Made by a program: the position numbers and the translations under genes
Source: JAXLQL01 sp046331625
GTDB lineage: Bacteria; Acidobacteriota; Terriglobia; Bryobacterales; Bryobacteraceae
Length of the DNA: 64,000 nt
Direction: 5' to 3'
Assembly: GCA_046331625.1 (NCBI GenBank)
Contig: JAXLQL010000005.1
Span: 1 to 64,000 of the forward strand
The notes under the pieces: model-generated
Told to the model about the DNA's origin: nothing
The model's input: only the letters and a program-made list of their open reading frames with translations
The model's database searches: none
In this document: piece after piece, positions 51,690-60,154 of the stretch
Layout: every line of letters begins with the position of its first letter
How positions within the stretch are numbered: the first letter of the stretch is position 1

Positions 51690-52612
51690 CGCCGAAACTT
51701 TTCTACAACGATCACCTCGAGTTTCCGCTACCGGCGAGGAGTCGGTTTCCGCTTGCCAAGTACAGGCTGACGCGGGAGGCGCTTACGCCCGAGGGAGTGT
51801 TCGAGTTCTCGCCCGCGCCACCAGCGCCCATCGAAGACATCGAACGCGTGCATGACGCGGACTATGTGCGGGCGTTTCTGGAAGGGGTGCTCGAACCGCA
51901 AGCGATGCGGCGGATCGGATTTCCCTGGTCGCGGGAGTTGGTCGCCCGGACCCTGGCGTCGGCCGGCGGGACCCTCGCGGCTACCGAGCAGGCGCTGCTA
52001 CATGGCTGGGGCGGGACTCTCGGCGGCGGCACGCACCACGCCTTCCGCGGCTATGGTTCGGGCTATTGCGTGTTCAACGACATCGCCATCGCGATTCGAA
52101 AGCTGTTCGCGGATGGGCGCGCTTGCACGGCGGCGGTGATCGATCTCGACGTGCATCAAGGTGACGGCACGGCCGAGATCTTCTCGGGCGACGATCGCGT
52201 ATTCACGCTGTCGATCCACGGCCGCAACAATTTCCCGTTTCGGAAGCAGAAGAGCGTCCTCGATATCGAACTGGCTGACGGCACGGGTGACGAGGAGTAC
52301 CTTGTGCATTTGGCTCGTGGACTCGCCGAGGCGTTCGAACAAAAGCCGGATATCGTGTTTTATCAGTCCGGAGTTGATTCGCTGGCTACGGACCGGCTCG
52401 GAAAGCTCGCGCTCACTCTGGAAGGGCTGGCCGCACGCGACCGCGCTGTGTTCGGAGAGTGCGTGCGGCTGGGCGTCCCGTATGTGGTGACGCTCGGGGG
52501 CGGATACTCGGAGCCGATCGAGCGGACCGTCGAAGCCAACGCTCAGACCTACCTGCTGGCTGCCGAATTCGCGTTGCCTTGCTGGGCGCTGCCTGCTAAA
52601 CTGGTGAAATAG
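51686..52612 (+). CDS. Histone deacetylase-like amidohydrolase, CTG start
   Basis: A 308-residue arginase/deacetylase-fold enzyme. HDAC N-terminus KLFYNDHLEFPLPARSRFP begins only a few codons after the CTG that overlaps the DUF1080 stop (CTGA). No ATG, GTG or TTG is in frame nearby; the first ordinary start (GTG 51797) would remove this conserved part. Catalytic features GGGTHHAFRGYGSGYC, Asp and His in LDVHQGDGTAEIF and TLGGGYSEPI are present. Bacterial members deacetylate polyamines, acetoin-like compounds or Ac-CoA synthetase. The tRNA-Arg starts 4 bp after the stop. Confidence 0.82.
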   Translation: MTPKLFYNDHLEFPLPARSRFPLAKYRLTREALTPEGVFEFSPAPPAPIEDIERVHDADYVRAFLEGVLEPQAMRRIGFPWSRELVARTLASAGGTLAATEQALLHGWGGTLGGGTHHAFRGYGSGYCVFNDIAIAIRKLFADGRACTAAVIDLDVHQGDGTAEIFSGDDRVFTLSIHGRNNFPFRKQKSVLDIELADGTGDEEYLVHLARGLAEAFEQKPDIVFYQSGVDSLATDRLGKLALTLEGLAARDRAVFGECVRLGVPYVVTLGGGYSEPIERTVEANAQTYLLAAEFALPCWALPAKLVK

Positions 52613-52615
52613 CAC

Positions 52616-52692
52616 GCGCCCGTAGCTCAGTTGGATAGAGCGTCTGGCTACGAACCAGAAGGTCAGGAGTTCGAATCTCTTCGGGCGCGCCA
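52616..52692 (+). tRNA. tRNA-Arg (ACG)
   Basis: Acceptor gcgcccg/cgggcgc, D-arm gctcagttggatagagc, anticodon loop ctacgaa gives ACG, T-loop ggagttcgaatctc, CCA encoded. It sits 3 bp after the HDAC stop. Confidence 0.96.
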
Positions 52693-52702
52693 CCCTCCCC
52701 TT

Positions 52703-53461
52703 TCAAGCCAAATCATTCTCTGCACCGCAGAAGCAGACGTATGTACGCCCGCTCACGCGCCCGGCCACGGCCAGATCGGCAGCCGCGTGCCCCGATCCGC
52801 AACGGACACAAACATTCGGCCTCGGCTCCGGATCCACCCCAATCGGCGGACCAAACCAAAACGCCCACCCGTAGACCGATAGCCGCGTTCCGAAGCGCCG
52901 ATCCAAAGCGCGGAACAGACGCAGCCCGGCGCGGATCACGCCTTCCCTGCCCCCGCCCAGGAGCATCAACTTCCGTGGCGCGGGTCCCGTAATGTTGTGG
53001 CGATTCAAGAACGAGAGTCCGCTATGGAGCACCCGCGTCGCTCGGTGCTCGAGGCCCGTCTGGCGCGCGATCCGAGCCGCCAACGCCTCACTATCGACGA
53101 ACGGGTTGACGTGCCCACCGCCGCGACCTAGCCATCGATAAATCCGATCCGTCACCGTTGACGCATCGGGCACCGACACGTAGAGATATCCATCGGCGCG
53201 CACCACGCGACCGATCTCGGCCAGCACCCGGTCCGGCTGTTCGAAGTGCTCGAGACTGTGGTTCAGGATTGCTGCCGCGAACGACTGCGCGACGAATGGC
53301 AGGGCGCGTGCGTCGCAAGCGACTGCACCTGACAGGGCCTGCGGCGCCAGATCTGCACGCACCACGCAAGCCGCCGTGTGTTCGGCCGGGAAACTGCCGC
53401 GCGCGCAGCCGAGATCGAGCACGCGGTCTTGCGCGGTGAGGTGGGCGAGAATTTCCTGCAT
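52703..53461 (-). CDS. SAM-dependent methyltransferase with C-terminal cysteine motif
   Basis: A 252-residue class I methyltransferase: DLGCARGSF at residues 16-24, then the motif II region AFAAAILNHSLEHFEQPDRVLAEIGRV and a motif III VVRADGYLYVSVPD. The C-terminus has CVRCGSG and CFCGAEN, possibly a zinc site. Glycosyl-lipid or polyketide-type small-molecule methylation is likely for Methyltransf_11; substrate unknown. It converges with tRNA-Arg. Confidence 0.85.
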   Translation of the reverse strand: MQEILAHLTAQDRVLDLGCARGSFPAEHTAACVVRADLAPQALSGAVACDARALPFVAQSFAAAILNHSLEHFEQPDRVLAEIGRVVRADGYLYVSVPDASTVTDRIYRWLGRGGGHVNPFVDSEALAARIARQTGLEHRATRVLHSGLSFLNRHNITGPAPRKLMLLGGGREGVIRAGLRLFRALDRRFGTRLSVYGWAFWFGPPIGVDPEPRPNVCVRCGSGHAAADLAVAGRVSGRTYVCFCGAENDLA

Positions 53462-53483
53462 CGGGCGCCGCCCGGACGAGTTC

Positions 53484-54038
53484 TCAGTGGACCATCAGGT
53501 CGATCGTGGCGACCGATTCGTCCCACTTGATCTCGAGAGTTCCCTCGTGGTCGTTCTTCTTCTTGATGCCGATAGTGAGTTGCTCGGTCACCGGACCGTG
53601 GGCGATCTTCATCGGTGCACGGCCGTAGTCGTCGCCTTCCTTGTACTGGAATGCGCCCCACTGCTTCACGGTCTTGTTGAGCACCAGCGTCCATTCCTTC
53701 TCGTTCGGAATGGTGAACAGCGAGTAGGATCCGGCAACCACGTGCAGCGGACCCACCATCAAGTCAGACGTAGTGGTGAACGTAGTCGCCTCATCGGCTC
53801 CGGTGCGCCAAACCTTGCCCCACGGCTCGAGGCCGCCGAAGATGACGCGCCCCTTTTTATACGGACGGCCGTAGCTGATGGTGATCTTCTTCTCGCCAAA
53901 CGAGGCCACGGCCTCCTCGTGCGGGCTGGCCCGCTCCTTTTTCTTGCCGCCCTTGGAATCTTGCGCTTGCAGCATCAGGCCGGCGGCGGAGACCAGCAAA
54001 AGAGAAAGTCCGGAGACAATGGCGAGAGTTTTGTTCAT
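53484..54038 (-). CDS. Secreted DUF2911 protein
   Basis: A 184-residue protein. ATG 54038 gives a signal MNKTLAIVSGLSLLLVSAAG. DUF2911: GEKKITISYGRPYKKGRVIFG, GKVWRTGADEATTF and GSYSLFTIPNEKEWTLVLNK, later IKWDESVATIDLMVH. Widespread in Acidobacteria and Bacteroidetes, function unknown. Its start is 41 bp from the divergent propeller gene. Confidence 0.88.
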   Translation of the reverse strand: MNKTLAIVSGLSLLLVSAAGLMLQAQDSKGGKKKERASPHEEAVASFGEKKITISYGRPYKKGRVIFGGLEPWGKVWRTGADEATTFTTTSDLMVGPLHVVAGSYSLFTIPNEKEWTLVLNKTVKQWGAFQYKEGDDYGRAPMKIAHGPVTEQLTIGIKKKNDHEGTLEIKWDESVATIDLMVH

Positions 54039-54079
54039 GATCGCTTCCTGAATCAATTGTACCCGCGTATGATTGAAAC

Positions 54080-55291
54080 ATGTTGCGCCGACTCCTCTGG
54101 ATCCCCATCGCATGCATGGCCGCCGACTGGCCAGCCTGGCGCGGAGCCGACGGTCTGGGCACGGTCAACGACAAGCAGATTCCCCTCCGATGGTCGAAGA
54201 CCGAGAACGTGAAGTGGCGCGTCGCGCTCCCGGAACCGGGGAATTCGACGCCGATTGTGCACGGCAACTCCGTGTTCGTCACCCAACCGAGGAAAGAACG
54301 CGGGCTCCGTTCCCTGCTCTGCTTCGATCGCGCCACGGGCGAGATCCGCTGGGAACGCTCCCTCGAATGGAAGGACGCCGAGCCCACGCACGCCACCAAT
54401 CCCTACGCCTCATCATCACCGGTCACCGACGGCGAGCGGGTCATCGCCTGGTTCGGATCGGCCGGAATCGCCGCCTTCGACATCGACGGCAAGCAACTTT
54501 GGCACCGCGACCTGGGCCGCCAGCGCCACACCTGGGGCTACGCGTCCTCTCCCGTGATCCACGGCGATCTCGTGTTCCTCAACTTCGGTCCCGGGGACCG
54601 CGCGTTCCTGATCGCGCTCGACAAGCGCACCGGCAAGACTGCGTGGCAGGTCGACATCGCCGCCGGTGAAGGCGCGAAGTACGCCAATTGGGACGCCAAG
54701 GACATGTATGGCTCCTGGAGCACGCCGCTGGTGCATGACGGCAAGCTCATCGTGAGTCACGCGCGGAGAGTTGCGGCATACGACCCCGCAACCGGAAAGC
54801 AGCTCTGGTCCGCCGAAGGAATGGGCGACCTCGTGTATCCGTCGCCGGTAGTGGGCAGCGGAGTCATTGTCGCGGCGGGCGGATTCCAGGGCGCGTCGCT
54901 CGGGCTCGCACTCGGCGGAGAACGTCTGTGGCGGCTCGAAAAGAGCAAGGGGCAAATCGGCTCGGGCGTGATCGTGGGTGAGCACCTCTACATCGTGGAC
55001 CAGACCGGCATCGCCCATTGCATCAAGGTCAAGACCGGTGAAATCGTCTGGTCGCAGCGGCTGAATGGCGCAGGCGAAGATGGCGGAGTGTGGTCATCGC
55101 CGGTGCTCCACCAAGGGCGAATTCTCGTGATGAACAAGTCGGGCGACACGTTCGTGTTCCAAGCGAAACCGGAGTTCGAACTGCTGGGCGTCAACTCGCT
55201 CGGCGAACCCAGTAATTCGAGTGTTGTAGTAGCGGGCGGCGAGATCTTCCTGCGCACACACGAGGCTTTGTGGTGCCTGGCTGCGAAGTAG
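54080..55291 (+). CDS. Secreted PQQ-type beta-propeller protein (BamB-like)
   Basis: A 403-residue protein with a short signal MLRRLLWIPIACMA and PQQ-like blades (LLCFDRATGEIRWERSL, IALDKRTGKTAWQV, VAAYDPATGKQLWSA, IKVKTGEIVWSQRL). Members such as BamB scaffold outer-membrane assembly or bind quinone cofactors; no catalytic residues can be picked. It is alone on this strand. Confidence 0.87.
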   Translation: MLRRLLWIPIACMAADWPAWRGADGLGTVNDKQIPLRWSKTENVKWRVALPEPGNSTPIVHGNSVFVTQPRKERGLRSLLCFDRATGEIRWERSLEWKDAEPTHATNPYASSSPVTDGERVIAWFGSAGIAAFDIDGKQLWHRDLGRQRHTWGYASSPVIHGDLVFLNFGPGDRAFLIALDKRTGKTAWQVDIAAGEGAKYANWDAKDMYGSWSTPLVHDGKLIVSHARRVAAYDPATGKQLWSAEGMGDLVYPSPVVGSGVIVAAGGFQGASLGLALGGERLWRLEKSKGQIGSGVIVGEHLYIVDQTGIAHCIKVKTGEIVWSQRLNGAGEDGGVWSSPVLHQGRILVMNKSGDTFVFQAKPEFELLGVNSLGEPSNSSVVVAGGEIFLRTHEALWCLAAK

Positions 55292-55375
55292 AGCATGGTC
55301 CTGGAGCAGCCCTAACTTGCTGACAGGTCTAGTCCTTTATGGCCTGGGCACTTACCAGGAATCTACGTTTCCACG

Positions 55376-55405
55376 TTGACAAGCAAGCAAAACAGGGTCC
55401 ACAAT
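55376..55405 (+). promoter_or_regulatory. Possible sigma-70 promoter for the OmpA pair
   Basis: TTGACA (55376-55381), 18 bp, CACAAT (55400-55405), 83 bp before the ATG at 55488. The gap 55292-55487 has nothing else. Confidence 0.35.
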
Positions 55406-55487
55406 GGTTGACGCTTGCAGGCAGGCGCACCGCTGTGTCCAGCCCGCCTGACAGGTTTTCTTCGAGAAAGGAACGCTGCCGCCGAGC

Positions 55488-56159
55488 ATGAAGAACCTTC
55501 TCTTGATCCTCGCTGGTCTCGTCGCCATCACAGCGCTGGCTTACCTCTGCTCCACTCATCACCGGAGCGACATTGAGACCGACCTCACCAAGAACACCAC
55601 TGCCTCGCTAGCCTCCGCTGGATTGGCGGTAGCCAAGCCCACCGCCGAAGGTCAAATCATCACGCTACGCGGCGAAGTGCCTGACGAAGCAGCCAAGAAG
55701 AAGGCGGAAGCGCTCGCTTATGACGTTCCCGGGGTGTCCTTGGTCAACAATCTGCTCACTGTACCCCCGCCGATCACCGTAGAGAAGAAAGCAGCCATCG
55801 ACTGCCAGGCGAAGTTCAATGACCTGCTGCAGGAACCGATCCTCTTCGATACCAACCGATCCATCATTTCGCGCCAGAGCCACGCCCTGCTCGACAAACT
55901 GGTGGAAGCAGCCAAGGTGTGTCCGGCGGCCGAGATCGAGGTGGGTGGACATACCGACTCGCGCGGCTCGACCCAGAAAAACAAGACCCTGAGTGAGAAC
56001 CGAGCCAAGGCTGTGGTTCGCTATCTGACTGGCAAGGGACTCGACGTCAAGCGCTTCAGCGCGGTGGGCTACGGCGAAAGCAAACCCATCGCGGACAACG
56101 GCACCGCGGCAGGTATGGCAAAGAACCGCCGCACGGAATTCAAGGTGAAAGGAATCTAA
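55488..56159 (+). CDS. BON and OmpA-like envelope protein
   Basis: A 223-residue protein: a hydrophobic anchor (LLLILAGLVAITALAYLC), a BON domain (residues about 25-90, ITLRGEVPDEAAKKKAEALAYDVPGV), then OmpA-C with FDTNRSIIS, GGHTDSRGS and NRRTEFKVKG. OmpA-C binds peptidoglycan (diaminopimelate) and BON binds phospholipid surfaces, so it would link envelope and wall. It is followed at 3 bp by the coiled-coil gene. Confidence 0.88.
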   Translation: MKNLLLILAGLVAITALAYLCSTHHRSDIETDLTKNTTASLASAGLAVAKPTAEGQIITLRGEVPDEAAKKKAEALAYDVPGVSLVNNLLTVPPPITVEKKAAIDCQAKFNDLLQEPILFDTNRSIISRQSHALLDKLVEAAKVCPAAEIEVGGHTDSRGSTQKNKTLSENRAKAVVRYLTGKGLDVKRFSAVGYGESKPIADNGTAAGMAKNRRTEFKVKGI

Positions 56160-56162
56160 CCC

Positions 56163-58490
56163 GTGAGTTACGTCTTTTGGCATTTCCTCGGCTGCATGTT
56201 GATCGCCGCCGCGATCGGCGGAATTATCGGATGGCTGTTGCGCGGGTTCGGATTCAGTAGCAAGTTCGCCGACCTCGAGAACGAGTGGCGCGACAAGCTC
56301 GGCCTCGCCGAGAGCGAGCGCGAAACATTGACCGGCCGACTGAAGGAATCCGACGGGCTGGCTGCCAGTTGGAAGCAGAAGTTCGCCTCGCTCGAAGCCG
56401 ACCACGGAAAGCTCCAAGCGGACTTCTCGGCAGGATCCGGAAAGATTCCGGCGCTCGAAGCCGCGGTCGCCGGCTGGACCGCGAAGGCCGCCACCTGGGA
56501 TAAAGACCGCGCCAAGCTCGCCGCCGATCTCGACGCGTGTGGGCGCATGCGCTCGCAGCTCGAAGCGCAGGTGGGTGAATGGTCCACACGCGGCAAGGCT
56601 TGGGATACCGAGCGTTCCACGTTGATGGCGAAGCTCAAAGCTGCTGCCGACGAGGACGCGGTGGAGGACGCGAACTACCAGAAAACGATCGACCATCTGC
56701 GTGCCGACATCGCTGGGCTGCAAGGGAAGCTTGCCGTGGCTGAGCGCTCCAACAAGGAATGGGAAGGCAAGGTCGCCACCGTGACGGCCGATCTCAAGAA
56801 GGCGATTGCCGACGACGTGGCCGACGACGCCGAATTCAAAGGCAAGATCGACCACCTCGGCGTGGAAATCGACGGGCTCAAGGCCAAGCTGGTGGCCGCA
56901 GAGGCCTCGACGAAGGAGTGGCAGGCGAAACATGCTGCGGCCGAGGCGTCGGCCAGTGACTGGCAAGCCAAGCACGTCACCGTCTCCGGCCAGTTGCAGA
57001 AAGCTCTCGCGGCCGATGCCGCTGACGACGAGCAGTTCCAGAAAGCCATCGCGCTGCTCAAGAGCGACATCGCGGGACTGCAAACAAAGCTATCGGCAGC
57101 CGAGAGTTCCGGCCGTCAGTGGGAAGGAAAAGCTTCCACAGCCGCCGCTGCTCTAACCGCCGCCGAGTTGGCTTCGAAGGATTGGGAGGCGAAGTTCCAA
57201 GCGCTTGACAACGAGCATTCGAGCCTCAAAGCCGAACTCGTCAAGTTTAGCCAAGACGATGCGTTCGAAGACGCAGACTTCAAGCGTGCGATTCAGAATC
57301 TGCGGAACAAGATCGCAGCGCTCGAGTCCCAGTTGGGCAGCTTGCAGACAGAGCGCGCCAAGATCTCGGCCGAGCGCGACAAGCTTTCCGCCGACCTCAA
57401 GGCGGCCATGACCGAAGACGCGGTTGAAGACACCAAGTACCAGCAGACCATCGCACAATTGCGCAATGAGATCGCAGCCCTGCAAGGCAAAGCAGCCAGC
57501 GCCAGTAAGGACCACGAGGCGCTGGTGGCCGAGCGCGACAAGTTCTCGGCCAACCTCCAGGCCGCCACGGCCAAGACCGCCGCGGAAGACGCCAAGCATC
57601 AGCAGACCATCGCGCAGTTGCGCGCCGAGATCTCCGCGCTGCAAGGCAAGGCAGACAGCGCCACCAAAAACCACGATGCACTCGCCGCCGAGCGCGATCG
57701 CCTCTCGGCGGACTGGCAAAAGAAAGGCGCTTCTCTCGAAAGCGAGATCAGCAAACTGCGCGCGGAGCTCAAGGCAGCCAACGCCGACCGCGAGAAGTTG
57801 TCGCTCGAAGTGACCAACGCTGCCCAGCACCAGGAAACCGCCGCCGCGCTCCGGAGCGAGCAGGCCACCTTGGCCTCGCGGCTGGCTGCCGCGGAAACAG
57901 CATCCACCGAGTGGGCGGCTCGATACGCGGCGCTCGAAAGCAAGGCCTCTGCGCCTGTCGCGATGGCCGCCGCTGCCGGAGCTGGCGCCGGAGCAGCGAC
58001 GGTGACGACGATCGCTTCCGATCCCAACTATCACGCCTTGGCGCGCAGGTTCGAAACCTTCCTGGTCAAAACTCAGAAGGAAGGCTTCGGAGACATCGAG
58101 CGCATTGAAGGCATCGGTCCCGTGTATGGGCAGAAACTCCGTTCCATCGGCATCGCCTGGGTTCGCGAGTTGCTCGAGCAGGGCGGCAGCGCTACTGGCC
58201 GAGAACGCATCGCGGAAGACAGCGGCATCAAGCGCGAGTTGATCCTCACGTGGGTCAACGCAGCGGACCTGCTCCGCGTGGACGGCGTGACGCCCGATTG
58301 GGCCGAGTTGCTCGAAGAGTCAGGCGTCGACACCGTGAAGGAACTACGCGGACGCGTTCCCGAAAACCTGCATCGCAAGATGACGGAGACCAACGCGCAA
58401 GGCAACTTCGCGCGATCGGTGCCGGATGTGGATACGGTCCGGCGGTGGATCGAGCAGGCGAAGAAGATGGAGCCGAAAGTCACCCACTGA
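56163..58490 (+). CDS. Membrane-anchored long coiled-coil protein with HhH (DUF4332-like) tail
   Basis: A 775-residue protein (GTG start). An N-terminal helix GCMLIAAAIGGIIGWLLRGFG anchors it. Residues 40-600 are Ala/Glu/Lys coiled coil with roughly 70-residue internal units (e.g. DEDAVEDANYQKTIDHLRADI, DDEQFQKAIALLKSDI, TEDAVEDTKYQQTIAQLRNEI). An Ala/Gly linker follows, then a helix-hairpin-helix domain (DIERIEGIGPVYGQKLRSIG). OmpA-BON plus this tether resembles paired envelope modules in some bacteria. Role unknown. Confidence 0.8.
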   Translation: MSYVFWHFLGCMLIAAAIGGIIGWLLRGFGFSSKFADLENEWRDKLGLAESERETLTGRLKESDGLAASWKQKFASLEADHGKLQADFSAGSGKIPALEAAVAGWTAKAATWDKDRAKLAADLDACGRMRSQLEAQVGEWSTRGKAWDTERSTLMAKLKAAADEDAVEDANYQKTIDHLRADIAGLQGKLAVAERSNKEWEGKVATVTADLKKAIADDVADDAEFKGKIDHLGVEIDGLKAKLVAAEASTKEWQAKHAAAEASASDWQAKHVTVSGQLQKALAADAADDEQFQKAIALLKSDIAGLQTKLSAAESSGRQWEGKASTAAAALTAAELASKDWEAKFQALDNEHSSLKAELVKFSQDDAFEDADFKRAIQNLRNKIAALESQLGSLQTERAKISAERDKLSADLKAAMTEDAVEDTKYQQTIAQLRNEIAALQGKAASASKDHEALVAERDKFSANLQAATAKTAAEDAKHQQTIAQLRAEISALQGKADSATKNHDALAAERDRLSADWQKKGASLESEISKLRAELKAANADREKLSLEVTNAAQHQETAAALRSEQATLASRLAAAETASTEWAARYAALESKASAPVAMAAAAGAGAGAATVTTIASDPNYHALARRFETFLVKTQKEGFGDIERIEGIGPVYGQKLRSIGIAWVRELLEQGGSATGRERIAEDSGIKRELILTWVNAADLLRVDGVTPDWAELLEESGVDTVKELRGRVPENLHRKMTETNAQGNFARSVPDVDTVRRWIEQAKKMEPKVTH

Positions 58491-58491
58491 T

Positions 58492-58641
58492 AGTGGGGCA
58501 GGCCTGCGCGGGACTCTCCAGAAACTCGCTATCGGCGTCACTCGCTGCAATTGGCTTGTGGGGCAGGCTTTCGGCCTGCGGCGGGACTTTCAGTCCCCCG
58601 GTCCGGGCAGCGCAGCGAGTTTCAGGAGTTTGGATCAGCGC
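58492..58641 (+). repeat. Family B repeat with a decayed second copy
   Basis: 58557-58641 is the full element (gggcaggctttcggcctgcggcgggactttcagtccc and then cagcgcagcgagtttcaggagtttggatcagcg). A partial copy starts at 58494 (gtggggcaggcctgcgcgggactctcc). It fills the gap before the convergent gene and its last bases are that gene's stop codon. Confidence 0.85.
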
Positions 58642-59486
58642 TCCGGTTTCTCTTCATCGAACGTGATATTCGAATCCGTCGTCGAGATCGTCGACTCCGC
58701 CGTGAACTTCCGGTAGTTCCGGAATATCGTGCGGTTGCGCGTGCACTCATTCGTCCCACGCCGGCACGCCAGGCACTCGGCCACCGTCGGCAGCAGATAC
58801 TTGCCGCTACCGATCTTAACCACCCCGTAGTCGACCGTCATCTCGACACTGTCGAACGGAAAGTCCTTCGGAATCTCGCGCCCGATCATTTCGAGCCGCA
58901 GCACGCGATGCTCGGCCGGCTCGATCCACACTGTCCCCTCGTAGGCCGGATACAGCACCTGCCCGCTCGCGTCCACCCGCCAGTGCGAGTTCGCCCGAGC
59001 CACCTTGTACGAATACGAGCGTGCCGGTCCATTGTTGATCCTGTCATCCCGCGGGTGCTCGAATCGCGCGGCCGTTGCAGCGGAGAACACGTCCTTCGCC
59101 ATCGTCCCGTACTCGCCGGTGGACCAGGTACCAGTCGCCGCGGGCGAGTTGCCCTTGGGAGCCTTGCCGTTGATCTTTAGATTGCGGTAGCTCTCGCGCC
59201 CATCCACGTAAAGCACTTCGGCCGTGACGCGATCGCTGCTGCGCGTGGTCAACTGCTCGCAGAGAAAGTCCGGAAGCCGCTGCGTGAACTCCGCGGTCGC
59301 CTCGCGCGTGGCCGTGATGAACGGATCCAGATCGACATAGCGCGTGCCCGGGGTCTCGCCCGATGGGCCCTTGCGCTCGATCACGTTTCCGTCGGCATCG
59401 GTGACGATTTCGATTACCGGCTTCTCGCCTTGCCCGAACGCGAAAGACAGCGAGAACGCCGCGACAACTACGGTTTTGGCCGCCAT
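58635..59486 (-). CDS. Secreted protein of an acidobacterial family, function unknown
   Basis: A 283-residue protein. ATG 59486 with signal MAAKTVVVAAFSLSFAFG overlaps the upstream TenA gene by 19 bp. It has RLPDFLCEQLTTR, a central VDGRESYRNLKINGK and a C-terminal Cys/Asn cluster CLACRRGTNECTRNRTIFRNYRKF typical of Solibacter-type paralogues. No enzyme motif is visible. Its last codons and stop come out of the repeat. Confidence 0.8.
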   Translation of the reverse strand: MAAKTVVVAAFSLSFAFGQGEKPVIEIVTDADGNVIERKGPSGETPGTRYVDLDPFITATREATAEFTQRLPDFLCEQLTTRSSDRVTAEVLYVDGRESYRNLKINGKAPKGNSPAATGTWSTGEYGTMAKDVFSAATAARFEHPRDDRINNGPARSYSYKVARANSHWRVDASGQVLYPAYEGTVWIEPAEHRVLRLEMIGREIPKDFPFDSVEMTVDYGVVKIGSGKYLLPTVAECLACRRGTNECTRNRTIFRNYRKFTAESTISTTDSNITFDEEKPER

Positions 59487-60154
59487 TTCTCCAGCCTCCA
59501 CGCCATATCCCAGAACATGTACTCGTAATGCGCACCTTCCACGAAGAGCCGCACCAGCCGCCACCGGCGGTTCTTGTCGAGCCACGCGGCCTCGGCGTTC
59601 ATCAACGTCAGCACGTCTTTCACCACGTCCGCGTATCCCGGGCTCGAATACTGATCGATCCACTTCTGGTAATCGGGATTCTTCGAGCCGCGCCTTTGCA
59701 GATCCTTCCCGACCTCCCAATAGATCCAATAACAGGGCAGCATCGCCGCCAGCCCCTCAGCGAAGGTGCCGCGATTCACCATGTCGATCAAATGATTCGT
59801 GTACGCCTGATTCGACGGCGCCATCTGTGCCTTCGGCCGCCCGGCGAGCAGCGTGCGATGCAACTGTTGCTCGGACGCGAGCGACTCCGTCACGTGGCTC
59901 ATCAGCTTCATCTCCCACTCGCGCGTGGGCGCCTTGCGGGCCAGCGCCGTCAGCGCGTTGCCGTACGCCCCCAGGAACAGCGCGTCTTGCTCGAGATAGA
60001 AAATGAACTTCTCGCGCGGCAGAGATCCATCGGCCAATCCCTTCAGGAACGGATGATCGAGCGTGCTGAGATACACCGGCTTCGCGGCCAGCCACATCTC
60101 GTCAGTGACCTTGCCGAGTGGCGCGAACAGCAGCAGCGCGAGCAGAGCCGTCAC
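59468..60154 (-). CDS. TenA/thiaminase II-like protein with hydrophobic N-terminal extension
   Basis: A 228-residue TenA-family protein with the catalytic cysteine Cys141 in LPCYWIYWEVG, Asp57 in LEQD and the C-terminal Glu211 in HYEYMFWDMAW, as in B. subtilis TenA. TenA hydrolyses aminopyrimidines of broken-down thiamine. The canonical protein would start at KVTDE; here 14 residues precede it (MTALLALLLFAPLG), a possible signal or anchor. The GTG overlaps the DUF1501 stop (GTGA). If exported, it would degrade or salvage thiamine outside; this is inference. Confidence 0.83.
   Translation of the reverse strand: MTALLALLLFAPLGKVTDEMWLAAKPVYLSTLDHPFLKGLADGSLPREKFIFYLEQDALFLGAYGNALTALARKAPTREWEMKLMSHVTESLASEQQLHRTLLAGRPKAQMAPSNQAYTNHLIDMVNRGTFAEGLAAMLPCYWIYWEVGKDLQRRGSKNPDYQKWIDQYSSPGYADVVKDVLTLMNAEAAWLDKNRRWRLVRLFVEGAHYEYMFWDMAWRLEKWRPKP

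Noticed and set aside
55665..57083. A 472-codon minus-strand frame across the OmpA and coiled-coil genes
   Set aside because: Mirror of a low-complexity coiled coil, Leu/Gly-rich by composition.
9541..58641. Repeated palindromes as a CRISPR array
   Set aside because: Copies are kilobases apart, with no regular spacers and no cas genes.
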